20,282 bases of DNA from Symbiodinium natans (lineage: Eukaryota > Sar > Dinophyceae > Suessiales > Symbiodiniaceae), in the NCBI GenBank assembly GCA_905221605.1, contig CAJNDS010001395.1, positions 1 through 20,282 on the forward strand, given 5' to 3'. This document shows positions 8,178 through 15,533 of the stretch, piece by piece (position 1 is the first letter of the stretch; each line of letters begins with the position of its first letter). Under the pieces are notes generated by a model. That model searched no databases. It was not told the DNA's origin and was given only the letters and a program-made list of their open reading frames with translations. The position numbers and the translations under genes were made by a program.

Positions 8178-8480
8178 ACAGCGAGGACAGCCCGGGCCCA
8201 TGGAATGCGATCAGTATGGCGTCTGCACGGTTGTGGTATCGTAACACCCGTAAACTGTGAAAGGTGTAGTGAACCTACATCTGAGTAGGGACGAGCATCG
8301 AGCATGCGCTCGGCAGGCAGTCTATTGTACACTATTCCACGACGTCACCGTTGCTATACTAGCTTCTTAGTGTATTGTTTTTGTCATATCATTGTTGCAA
8401 CTACAATGTCAGATACAGTTTCTGATCACACCGCATAATCTTCCTTAAGAAAGCTGTTCTGCAGCTAGCAATTCTACCCC
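8178..8480. other. Unique spacer between the two 227-bp repeats
   Basis: 303 bp without a supported gene. Minus-strand frame 8123-8332 is open but continues into the repeat and is not protein-like. No RNA gene, microsatellite or inverted repeat stands out. Confidence 0.5.
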
Positions 8481-8707
8481 ACTCCTATGTAGGTGTACTA
8501 GACCATGCAATGCATACTACATGAATTATGGATAACATTCAAGCTGATTTGCAAGCAATCGTGCCTGTCTGGTGAGGAGCCACGCCTGCCAAAACTGTTC
8601 TGTATGAAGCAACCCTCACAAGGGCATGTGCCTTCCAGAAGTCGGGGTCAAGTTAATTGTGTCCAGCCTTTCGCTGGTAGCCTGAACGAAGCGTATGAGC
8701 ACAGGTA
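8481..8707 (+). repeat. 227-bp direct repeat, copy 2
   Basis: Second copy of 7951-8177 with a single A-to-G difference at 8666. Its right end overlaps the 3' portion of the minus-strand exon at 8668-8968. On the minus strand the single difference turns the possible donor dinucleotide from GT to GC. Confidence 0.95.
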
Positions 8708-8968
8708 GTAAAGGAGTTCGCGAGACTGCCATCGTCGTTTCGGGAGAAACAAACCGGAACCCTTCTGGAATCCAAGAACGCTTTCGTGGGCATAAGGGGC
8801 CATTTCAAGATAGCTGTACATTTCAGGGAAGATCTTCTCATCAGCAAAGAAAAAAGGAAACACAGCGATCACGCTGTATGCTCCTGAAGTGTCCACGGTT
8901 CTCATGAACAGGGCTTCAGGTCCTGTGTTCAAATTGTGGGGACATGCAAAGAGCCTTCTGGGGCCATC
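8668..8968 (-). CDS. Candidate coding exon, unknown protein
   Basis: Protein-like minus-strand frame: RLFACPHNLNTGPEALFMRT, then GAYSVIAVFPFFFADEKIF and MYSYLEMAPYAHESVLGFQK. The predicted acceptor is GCGTCCAG|GATGG (exon from 8968, phase 0) and the predicted donor AAAG|GCTGGA (GC type) at 8667-8666. It joins in phase with the upstream exon 9123-9440 across a 145-154-nt intron. Its last 40 nt lie in the 227-bp direct repeat. The aromatic, hydrophobic centre suggests a folded domain but I do not recognise it. Neighbouring minus-strand frames open to 8648 if the donor is not used. Confidence 0.5.
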
Positions 8969-9122
8969 CTGGACGCTTTCTACCCACACCTACCTTTCCA
9001 GGGCGTGAACCACCTTGATGGTTACACATGCTTACTTCAGCTGCTGAGGGATCCCATCTAGTGCCACTGCATGTGGATGAGTACGTCTAGCAGTCTAGCA
9101 ATGCTGAATCTCTCAGTCGCAC

Positions 9123-9440
9123 CTGGCGTGCTGAAGCGCCGCACTGAGCTTCCAAATGCCTCCGGTGAGTGAAACACAGACGGCGTCTACGCTGGCCAAG
9201 TGTTGCGAACGCTCTGGGAACCTCGGGAGCGCTCGCCGCAACCCTGCGCCGGAGAACCTCAAAGGTGAGGTCCCAGTGATGCGGCAAAGAAGATAGCAAG
9301 GCTCGCAATGCATCTACGACACTCTGGGCACCCACACTGCCAAATGTCAAATGGTTGGCAAAGTCCGCGCCCGATCTCAGATTGTCACATGATTCTGCAG
9401 ACGCAGGATAATCTTGAGATGTGGGCAAGCATACGTTGCA
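9123..9440 (-). CDS. Candidate coding exon flanking the 2.76-kb element
   Basis: Minus-strand frame reading LPTSQDYPASAESCDNLRSG, then VGAQSVVDALRALLSSLPHH and LTFEVLRRRVAASAPEVPRA, ending at donor CGCCAG|GTGCGA (GT at 9122-9121, phase 0). The 5' boundary is the left border of the inverted-repeat element (CGTGCAAATG at 9441-9450); the frame stays open through that 10-mer. It joins in phase to 8668-8968. The protein is Ala/Arg/Leu-rich and probably helical, with no family recognised. An alternative start is an internal acceptor, CATTTGGCAG, at about 9343. Confidence 0.48.
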
Positions 9441-9450
9441 CGTGCAAATG
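9441..9450. repeat. Left 10-bp direct repeat (putative target-site duplication)
   Basis: CGTGCAAATG, identical to 12209-12218. It sits immediately outside the left inverted-repeat end of the 9451-12208 element. Part of the word (CATTTGCA on the other strand) also occurs inside the minisatellite unit, so a repeat-derived origin is a competing explanation. Confidence 0.7.
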
Positions 9451-9492
9451 GGGTGGAGTTTTTTTTTGGGTCTTTTTTTTTTTTTTGGTCGA

Positions 9493-9711
9493 TTTTCTTG
9501 GTTTTCTCTAGGAAAAACCCTACTTTCCTTACATTTTGGACGGATTTTCTGTAATTTCCCTTCGGTTTTCGTTGGTTTTTCATAGGGAAAAACCTATTTT
9601 TTTACATTTTGGACGGATTTCCTGTAATTTCCCTTAGGTTTTCCTTGGTTTGTCCTAGGGGGAAACCCAATTTTCCTTACATTTTGGACAGATATCCTGT
9701 CATTTCCTTCG
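9493..9711 (+). repeat. Three 73-bp tandem repeats in the left arm
   Basis: Units start at 9493, 9566 and 9639, an exact period of 73. Each reads TTTTCNTTGG, then a small hairpin such as GGTTTTTCATAGGGAAAAAC, then TTACATTTTGGACGGAT, and then TGTAATTTCCCTT. The next unit of the following array starts with the related TTTCTTGGG at 9712, exactly 73 bp on, suggesting the G-tract unit grew out of this repeat. Confidence 0.9.
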
Positions 9712-11849
9712 TTTCTTGGGCTTTGAAGCACGCTTGGTACGGCTTAAAAGAAGCGGGGGGGGGTTGGGGGGGGCGCACCCCCCCCCCATTTGCAAACATC
9801 CTGCTCACATGATGGGTGTCAACAAGTTTCTTGGGCTTTGAAGCACGCTCTGCACGGCTTCAAAAAAGCGGGGGGGTTGGGGGGGGCGCAGCCCCCCCCC
9901 ATTTGCAAACACAATGCACACACGATGTTTTTCAACTAGTTTCTTGGGCTTTGAAGCACGCTTGGTACAGCTCAAAAGAAGCGGGGGGGTTGGGGGGGCT
10001 CTGCCCCCCATTTGCAAACACCCTGCTCACATGATGGGTTTCAACTACTGTCTTGCGCGTCAGCTGAAAAAAAGCAGGGGGGTTGGGGGGGGCGCAGCCC
10101 CCCCCATTTGCAATGCTCACACGATGTTTTTCAACTAGTTTCTTGGGCTTTGGGCTTTGAAGCACGCTTGGTACGGCTTAAAAGAAGCGGGGGGGGTTGG
10201 GTGGGGGGAACACCCTGTGTCAACAAGTTTCTTTGGCTTTGAAGCGCGCTCTGCACGGCTTAAAAAAAAGCGGGGGGGTTGGGGGGGGGCGCAGCCCCCC
10301 CCATTTGCAAACACAATGCTCACACGATGCTTTTCAACTAGTTTCTTGGGCTTTGAAGCACGCTTGGTACAGCTTGAAAGAAGCGGGGTTCTGCAAACAC
10401 CCTGCTCACATGATGGGTTTCAACCAGTTTCTTGGGCTTCGGCTGAAAAAAAAGCGGGGGGGTTGGGGGGGGCGCAGCCCCCCCCATTTGCAAACACAAT
10501 GCTCACACGATGTTTTTCAACTAGTTTCTTGGGCTTTGAACGGCTTAAAAGAGGGTTGGGGGGTCTGCGCCCCCCATTTGCAAACACCCTGCTCACATGA
10601 TGGGTGTCAACAAGTTTCTTGGGCTTTGAAGCACGCTCTGCACGGCTTAAAAAAAGCGGGGGGTTGGGGGGGGCGCAGCCCCCCCCCATTTGCAAACACA
10701 ATGCTCACACGATGTTTTTCAACTAGTTTCTTGGGCTTTGAAGCACGCTTGGTACAGGCTTAAAAGAAGCGGGGGGGGTTGGGGGGGGGCGCACGCCCCC
10801 CCCATTGGCAAACACAATGCCTCACATGATGGGTGTCAACAAGTTCTTGGGCTTGAAGCACGCTCTGCCGGCTTTAAAAAAAAGTGGGGGGGTTGGGGGG
10901 GGAGCAGCCCCCCCATTTGCAAAACACAATGCTCACACCATGTTGTTTCAAACTAGTTTTTTTTGGGCTTTGAAGCAAGCTTGGTACGGCTTAAAAGAAG
11001 CGGGGGGGGTTGGGGGGGGGTTGGGGGGGGCGCAGCCCCCCCCCATTTGCAAACACAATGCTCACATGATGGGTGTCAACAAGTTTCTTGGGCTTTGAAG
11101 CGCGCTCTGCACGGCTTAAAAAAAAAGAAAAAGCGGGGGGGTTGGGGGGGGCGCAGCCCCCCCCATTTGCAAACACAATGCTCACACGATGTTTTTTCAA
11201 CTAGTTTCTTGGGCTTTGAAGCACGCTTGGTACAGCTTGAAAGAAGCGGGGTTCTGCAAACACCCTGCTCACATGATGGGTTTCAACCAGTTTCTTGGGC
11301 TTCGGCTGAAAAAAAAGCGGGGGGGTTGGGGGGGGCGCAACCCCCCCCATTTGCAAACACAATGCTCACACGATGTTTTTCAACTAGTTTCTTGGGCTTT
11401 GAACGGCTTAAAAAAAGCGGGGGGGTTGGGGGGTCTGCGCCCCCCATTTGCAAACACCCTGCTCACATGATGGGTGTCAACAAGTTTCTTGGGCTTTGAA
11501 GCGCGCTCTGCACGGCTTTAAAAAAAAAGCGGGGGGGTTGGGGGGGGCGCAGCCCCCCCAAATTCGCAAACACAATGCTCACACGATGTTTTTCAACTAG
11601 TTTCTTGGGCTTTGAAGCACGCTTGGTACGGCTTAAAAGAAGCGGGGGGGGTTGGGGGGGGCGCAGCCCCCCCCCATTTGCAAACACCATGCTCACATGA
11701 TGGGTGTCAACAAGTTTCTTGGGCTTTGAAGCACGCTCTGCACGGCTTAAAAAAAGCGGGGGGGTTGGGGGGGGCGCAGCCCCCCCCCATTTGCAAACAC
11801 AATGCTCACACGATGTTTTTCAACTAGTTTCTTGGGCTTCGAAGCACGC
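9712..11849 (+). repeat. G-tract/C-tract minisatellite array, about 20 units
   Basis: Units begin TTTCTTGGGCTTTGAAGC and run 85-126 bp: ACGGCTTAAAAGAAGC, a G7-TT-G7 tract, GCGCAGC, a C7-8 tract, CATTTGCAAACAC, then TGCTCACAYGATG. Two forms alternate: one with GCACGCTTGG and a downstream GATGGGTGTCAACAAG, the other with GCACGCTCTGC or related and GATGTTTTTCAACTAG, giving a dimeric higher-order period of about 210 bp. A shortened form (GCTTCGGCTGAAAAAA, or lacking the G tract: GCGGGGTTCTGCAAACACC) recurs near 10390 and 11248 in identical order, implying block duplication of about 860 bp. Each unit can fold as a G/C hairpin, and the G tracts are quadruplex-prone. ORFs through it shift frame at every tract. 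Confidence 0.95.
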
Positions 11850-12009
11850 TTCCTTTCTTCCTTCCTTGCTTCCTTCCTTTCTTCCTTCCTTTCTTCCTTC
11901 CTTGCTTCCTTCCCTTCTTCCTTCCCTCCTTTCTTCCTTCCTTCCTTCCTTCCTTGTTTTCTTCCTTTCTTTCATCCTTCCTTCCTTCCTTTCTTTCCTT
12001 CTTTCCTTC
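11850..12009 (+). repeat. CTTC/CTTTC polypyrimidine microsatellite
   Basis: About 160 bp almost free of purines on the plus strand, built of CTTC, CTTTC and occasional CTTG and CCTCC variants. It begins abruptly inside the last minisatellite unit (after GAAGCACGCTT). On the plus strand it could serve as an unusually long pyrimidine tract; on the minus strand it is a GAAG purine tract. Confidence 0.95.
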
Positions 12010-12208
12010 TAAAACCTACCAGAAATAACGCTTTCCTATGAAACCACAGAGAAATTACTGTTTTTCGTACGAAAAACCACGAAAATGCATCAAATCCTGT
12101 AAAAATATGGAGGGAATGGTGGTTTTCTTAGGAAAAACCAAGGAAATCGACCAAAAAAAAAAAAATGCCCCCAAAAAAAAAAAGACCCAAAAAAATAGGC
12201 CCTCCAAT
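12010..12208 (-). repeat. Right arm of the element (inverted copy of left-arm repeat)
   Basis: Reverse-complement relatives of the left arm, including GGTTTTCTTAGGAAAAACC and the perfect 18-bp palindrome GTTTTTCGTACGAAAAAC (12060-12077). The outer part (A runs around GACCC, then TAGGCCCTCC) mirrors the left terminus. It is more diverged than the left arm and lacks the clean 73-bp period. Confidence 0.8.
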
Positions 12209-12218
12209 CGTGCAAATG
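12209..12218. repeat. Right 10-bp direct repeat (putative target-site duplication)
   Basis: CGTGCAAATG, an exact match to 9441-9450 at the outer edge of the right arm. Confidence 0.7.
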
Positions 12219-12305
12219 CCCGGGATTTCCTGACAACCTGCCTGATTCTGGCCGAAATGCCCACACTGTCGTCGTACAGTTCCGCCCGGAAGTTAACAAA
12301 CACCA
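12219..12305 (-). CDS. Coding-like segment on the far side of the element
   Basis: On the minus strand two frames stay open up to the element border and, if the element plus one 10-mer is ignored, on into 9440. One reads NFRAELYDDSVGISARIRQV, the other CGHFGQNQAGCQEIPGIC (Cys-rich), the latter being in frame with the 9123-9440 exon. Which is real cannot be decided by eye. An upstream acceptor for the second frame could be ACGACGACAG (about 12256). Confidence 0.33.
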
Positions 12306-12316
12306 TGCCAATGGCT

Positions 12317-12438
12317 TCACAATGTCATTTTTATGAAGGCTTCGCTGCTATTGGAGAAGATGTTCTGAAGAAAGCCGTGAGGATTGCCGAAAAGGGATAC
12401 TTCTTTTCGAGGAGTTCTCAGGAGATCCTTAAGAACAA
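12317..12438 (-). CDS. Candidate 3' coding exon
   Basis: Minus strand: acceptor GATGTTTACAG (exon from 12438), then VLKDLLRTPRKEVSLFGNPH and LQNIFSNSSEAFIKMTL, stop TGA at 12317-12319. The phase (needs one preceding base) fits the GTAAGT donor of the 12668-12917 exon, with a 228-229-nt intron. A plus-strand frame (12311-12478, with EDVLKKAVRIAEKG and a donor-like AAAG|GTAGTG) overlaps and is the main alternative. Confidence 0.38.
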
Positions 12439-12667
12439 CTGTAAACATCCCAGGTTGCCAGAGAATTTCCAAAGGTAGTGCCAAAGGCAGAGCCTTCGAT
12501 GGCATTTAGGAGCGTCAACCCCGTTGCCGGCCCAGGCTCCTCCCCCGTATGTCTGATATGTGATATGTGCGAATCCAGAGGAGGTCGCCTTAGGGTCGTA
12601 GTCGTAGTCTCCGTTTTAACTCGCACAAGGATGATCGTCAAACTTGACTTGGGTCCACTGAACTTAC

Positions 12668-12917
12668 ACTGGGAAATTCCTCGACAACAACTTAACCCGG
12701 CAAGAGCAAGACCCGTTTGCGAGCATGCCGAAATCATGCGGAACACATGCAGAAGCTCTCTGACTCGGTTTAGCCAGAGTGGCTCTTTGTCCTGGCGACG
12801 CTCCAGGCGCATGAGCCTGAGGGCCCAGGCTGGTGTGTCTGGCTTGGCTGGGTCCATCTCAAGTCTTGAGAGACACCGAGTGCCCCTGGTGCTGGCGCAA
12901 GCTGAAAAGCCATGAAC
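12668..12917 (-). CDS. Candidate coding exon with consensus donor
   Basis: The minus-strand frame reads SRLEMDPAKPDTPAWALRLM, RLERRQDKEPLWLNRVRELL and HVFRMISACSQTGLAL, ending at a perfect donor, CCCAGT|GTAAGT (GT at 12667-12666). The putative acceptor is CATCAG|GTTC (exon from 12917), but its pyrimidine tract is weak, so the exon may extend upstream. The segment is charged and helical, of no recognised family. The plus-strand frame through the same DNA is Ser/Arg-rich and looks like an antisense shadow. Confidence 0.5.
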
Positions 12918-13810
12918 CTGATGATCTGATTGACATGCAATATCATGCAATCGTCAAAGATCTCTTAATGTACTAGCAAGGGCTGAAAACACAAGGATCC
13001 CACTGGGCCTGACGGCAACTCAAGCGTACGGAGCTTCCACGGAGCTTCCACGAGGCTCACGCAGCATGACTCTCAACCAAGAATCTTCCAAAAGCACTCC
13101 TGACACCTCTTTGAGTTTGCAGGCTATCTCTGCAGACTCCCTGCTTTCTCAACGAAGCCTGTATCACCCCATGAAGGCCAAAGTCTGGGACGAATTAACA
13201 AGGGCACCCAAGTTACACGTACTTCTGCTCACCTTTGGACCTGCTCATAAGCAATTCTAAGTAGAGGCCAAGTTGTTTGCCACATTCAACAGAGACTGCT
13301 CCGCGCAGTTTCTGTCAAGGCCTCCCCCCTACGCAAACTCCACGTTGCACCCTCGTTTCTGGGGCCCCAGCAGGAGGTGATCGTCCAAGGTCTGAGCGCA
13401 GAGCTGGTGCCACTTCAGGTCAAGAATGCTGGGCAACGGCGCAGAACCCAGCCACCCAGGCAGTACTTGGAAGCACAGTTCTCGAAACGTCCAAAGCTTG
13501 ATTCACATATCAGCTCCAGCAATCATTTGGTGAGGCCAGCATGCAGCATGGGCTGCCAGCTAGAATGCATGAAAAATCTAAATCTGAGCCTTTCTGAGCT
13601 TGTATCATTCGGGAAGTTGAATCGCCAACCACTCAGGACTTGGCACGTCGCGAAGATGTCGCCTGCTCTCACAATGTTGGAACGTCATGGCAAGGTGGGA
13701 GGGGAAGATTCAACAATCAGGGTCCCTACATCTGCACTGCGAGTGAAGGAGGCATCCGCCTCTTTGTTGAGGGCTCAGAAGAGGCATCCGCCTCTTTGTT
13801 GAGGGCTCAG
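12918..13810 (+). other. Weakly coding plus-strand stretch, no confident gene
   Basis: Two plus-strand frames are open, 13066-13260 (64 codons) and 13377-13802 (141 codons, Ser/Arg/Leu-rich). The second runs into the 32-bp tandem repeat and stops there. A donor-like AAG|GTGGGA lies at about 13694. They could be upstream exons of the gene that follows, but phases do not join cleanly. GGAGCTTCCAC is tandemly repeated near 13030. Confidence 0.3.
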
Positions 13811-13812
13811 AA
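13749..13812 (+). repeat. Exact 32-bp tandem duplication with a palindrome
   Basis: Two perfect copies (13749-13780 and 13781-13812) beginning GAGGCATCCGCCTC, which is itself a 5-bp-stem hairpin (GAGGC-ATCC-GCCTC), and ending GGGCTCAGAA. Because 32 is not a multiple of 3, the duplication shifts any frame crossing it. The second copy supplies the possible acceptor GGGCTCAG for the next exon. Confidence 0.97.
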
Positions 13813-14545
13813 GAGATGACTCAGATGATTACCAACGATTGGTGCAGGATTCGTTCAAAGAAGTATTCGGTTCAATTTGGCCAATCGCCTTCTTAGAAAC
13901 ATGTACAAGCAGCAAAGAAACTGGTTGGATGCCGAAGCAGTTAAATGGGGCTGAAATAACAAAATACTCAATCAGCGGATTCCTGTTTTTGCTTCGTTGG
14001 TGTGAGCACAGGAGCTGAGGTGAGGAACGGAGCTTTCGGATGTCTCTCGACGGACGTCCGGAGTGTTGCAGGACCTCAATGCATCACCCCACGCCGGAAA
14101 CCAGCAAACAATTGCCGAAGTCTGCAAGTGTTGCCATTTGTTTCAATTTTATGGCTCACCAGACCCTGTCCTTTGGGGAGCTCAAAAACCTAGCAAAGGC
14201 AGACGCTTCCGAACACCGCGCCTCTTTTCGGCAAGGCGCAGAAGAGCTGGGCACCTGCAGCTTATCGCAAGTGCGCGCCCAGTACTTTGATAACAGCCGA
14301 ACACCCATCTTAGAACTTGTAAAGGTTAGGCAACACCTCCCACTGGTAAAGCATTGCTTCTGTTTCTAAGCGCTCTTTTCCAGGAGGCTTTGCGGGCCGT
14401 GCTTTGGGGGAGGAAGAAACTTCCCATGCCCTCCCCAGCCATGCCCATCGGACTGGATTCTCCCAGACCAACCAGTACAAGCGTGTCAGTGGATACCCTG
14501 CTTCAGCCAGCGACAAAGACCCACTGTACCAAAGGTCTTGTCTAA
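13811..14545 (+). CDS. Three-exon gene 3' part, unknown helical protein
   Basis: Predicted exons are 13811-13999, 14072-14324 and 14384-14545. Exon A reads DDYQRLVQDSFKEVFGSIWP and GAEITKYSISGFLFLLR, then donor GTTG|GTGTGA. Exon B starts after GTGTTGCAG and phases exactly (split Trp codon), with FGELKNLAKADASEHRASFR and QVRAQYFDNSRTPILELVK, then donor GTAAAG|GTTAGG. Exon C follows a textbook acceptor (TCTAAGCGCTCTTTTCCAG) in phase 0: EALRAVLWGRKKLPM, a Pro/Ser/Thr-rich tail, TAA at 14543-14545. Introns are 72 and 59 nt. An internal ATG at 14151 (MAHQTLSFGEL) could start a 111-residue short form. No family is recognised. Phase agreement across two introns makes this one of the better-supported genes here. 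Confidence 0.6.
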
Positions 14546-14607
14546 CACAAACATCGCGGCCCTGACCACATCACTGACATCAACCTCCCTCCCATCTAGA
14601 CAGCCCT

Positions 14608-14876
14608 GTGCCGGAGATGGGCTGCTTCCAGAAATCGGGGTCCCCTAGTATGATCTGTGCTATACTGGTACACCCAACAGGGACCCCCAAATTTTTGGAA
14701 ACCCCCAGATCCTCCAACACAAGCTTGGTCTCAAGGCCGCCTGTGCCCCCGAGCCTTTCTTCCAATGCCGGCATGGGTGTAGATCATGCATGCGGCTGTA
14801 GTGTACAGAACACAGTGACACAAGTGAGCACACGATCAGATATCGTGGATGTTGAGGTCATCGATTTCCAACTTGA
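14608..14876 (+). CDS. Candidate exon containing a foldback element
   Basis: A plus-strand frame is open from 14608, reading SLVSRPPVPPSLSSNAGMG and then TRSDIVDVEVIDFQLE, and meets a consensus donor, CTTGA|GTAAGC, at 14877. The first third of the frame comes from the 14624-14702 foldback, so coding may begin after it. It could be the 5' exon of the gene that follows, though no phase-matched acceptor was found for the next island. Confidence 0.35.
14624..14702. repeat. Foldback (MITE-like) inverted repeat
   Basis: The left arm GCTTCCAGAAATCGGGGTCC and the right arm GGGACCCCCAAATTTTTGGA are imperfect reverse complements over about 20 bp. They enclose about 34 nt with a second, inner inverted repeat, AGTAT...ATACT (GTATGATCTGTGCTATAC). 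This is a nested hairpin of about 79 nt. No clear target duplication was seen. Confidence 0.75.
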
Positions 14877-14932
14877 GTAAGCAGCCGACGAGCACATGTG
14901 CTGTGTGCTTGCGCGTTGTATCGCGCTGTGCC

Positions 14933-15533
14933 ATGGATCAAGAGATCGATTACAAGACCGAAGTCCACAACGTGATTTGGGTTCAGTGCTCAGAGGGGTC
15001 GTGGACCATGTCAGCTCCGTCCGGCGGGGAGGGGGAAATGGTATGGATCTGAACTGAGGCGGCTTGGAGGCTGCCAGCGGCTGCCAGCGGCACTACATCA
15101 CTGTCGAGCTCCGCCCCTCTGGATTCAAGTCCACGTTGCACATCTTGGATGGCCCATGGATGGGCGCGTATGCGGGAGAACCGTGCGCGAAGAAAGGCGT
15201 TGCGGAGGCCAGCGCGTGTCGCAAGCTCTATATGAGAGCAGCAGCTTTGAGACAGCAAGCAATAGCCTACCACTGTCGAAGCGACAGCAAGCTGATCTCG
15301 CCAACCACGAGAAGAAGCGCGGGCTGGGGTGACTTCTGGCTTGCCGAGAGTTGCAGGCCTTCTTGATGGGGAATGGCAAGCAGGGCGCAGCAACATCTTG
15401 CAATTTCTTGGTGGGACTGAGATGCGGTTGGTGATTACGCAAGGAGCTCAAGCTGGCCACTTTGACTCTGCTCTTTTCTGTTCACAGATTTGCGCTGGTT
15501 AACTGTTTGCTGGAATTGCTTAGGGTGTTTTAA
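14933..15533 (+). CDS. Multi-exon protein with dsRBD-like domain
   Basis: Predicted exons: 14933-15040 (MDQEIDYKTEVHNVIWVQC, to donor AAATG|GTATGG), 15088-15254 and 15488-15533. Exon 2 reads HYITVELRPSGFKSTLHILD, then GPWMGAYAGEPCAKKGVAEA, then SACRKLYMRAAAL. The pattern F-x-S/T-x-hydrophobic strands, G-x2-C/S-K-K-x2-A-E-A-x-A, then a helix recalls a double-stranded-RNA-binding domain, of a degenerate type I recall as common in dinoflagellates (inference). A GC donor (AGACA|GCAAGC) to the excellent acceptor CTCTTTTCTGTTCACAG at 15487 gives an in-phase tail, QFALVNCLLELLRVF, and TAA at 15531-15533; without it exon 2 stops at 15366. The first intron (47 nt) is very short and its acceptor lies in a 10-bp tandem repeat (CTGCCAGCGG twice), so that join is uncertain. 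Confidence 0.5.

Larger units (their letters stand above)
9451..12208. mobile_element. 2758-bp nonautonomous TIR element carrying a minisatellite array
   Basis: Both ends carry matching inverted sequence. From the left, inward: TGGAG, a T run, GGGTC, a T run, TTTTGGTCGATTTTCTTGG. From the right, read on the minus strand: TGGAG, a T run, GGGTC, a T run, TTTTGGTCGATTTCCTTGG. Inside each arm are copies of a hairpin-forming repeat (73 bp on the left). The element is flanked by exact 10-bp direct repeats. The interior holds about 20 G-tract minisatellite units and a CTTC tract, with no transposase. Coding-like minus-strand sequence abuts both borders, so it behaves as an insertion in, or an intron of, a gene. 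It resembles introner-type TIR elements known from dinoflagellates and other algae, but is far longer. Strongly supported: inverted ends and 10-mers. Inferred: transposition and splicing. Confidence 0.7.

Noticed and set aside
7951-8707. Small LTR retrotransposon (two 227-bp LTRs)
   Set aside because: There are no TG/CA ends, no primer-binding site or polypurine tract in the 303-bp interior, and no flanking duplication.
9712-11849. Many overlapping ORFs of 70-190 codons rich in GGVGG, APPH and FLGFEAR-like segments
   Set aside because: They are translations of the minisatellite; the same peptide appears in all frames and each G or C tract length change shifts the frame.
9712-11849. CRISPR-like array
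   Set aside because: Units are contiguous minisatellite repeats of variable length without unique spacers, in a spliced eukaryotic context with no cas genes.
12478-12915. 145-codon plus-strand ORF
   Set aside because: It lies opposite the minus-strand exon that has a consensus GTAAGT donor, and its Ser/Arg-rich composition is typical of an antisense frame.
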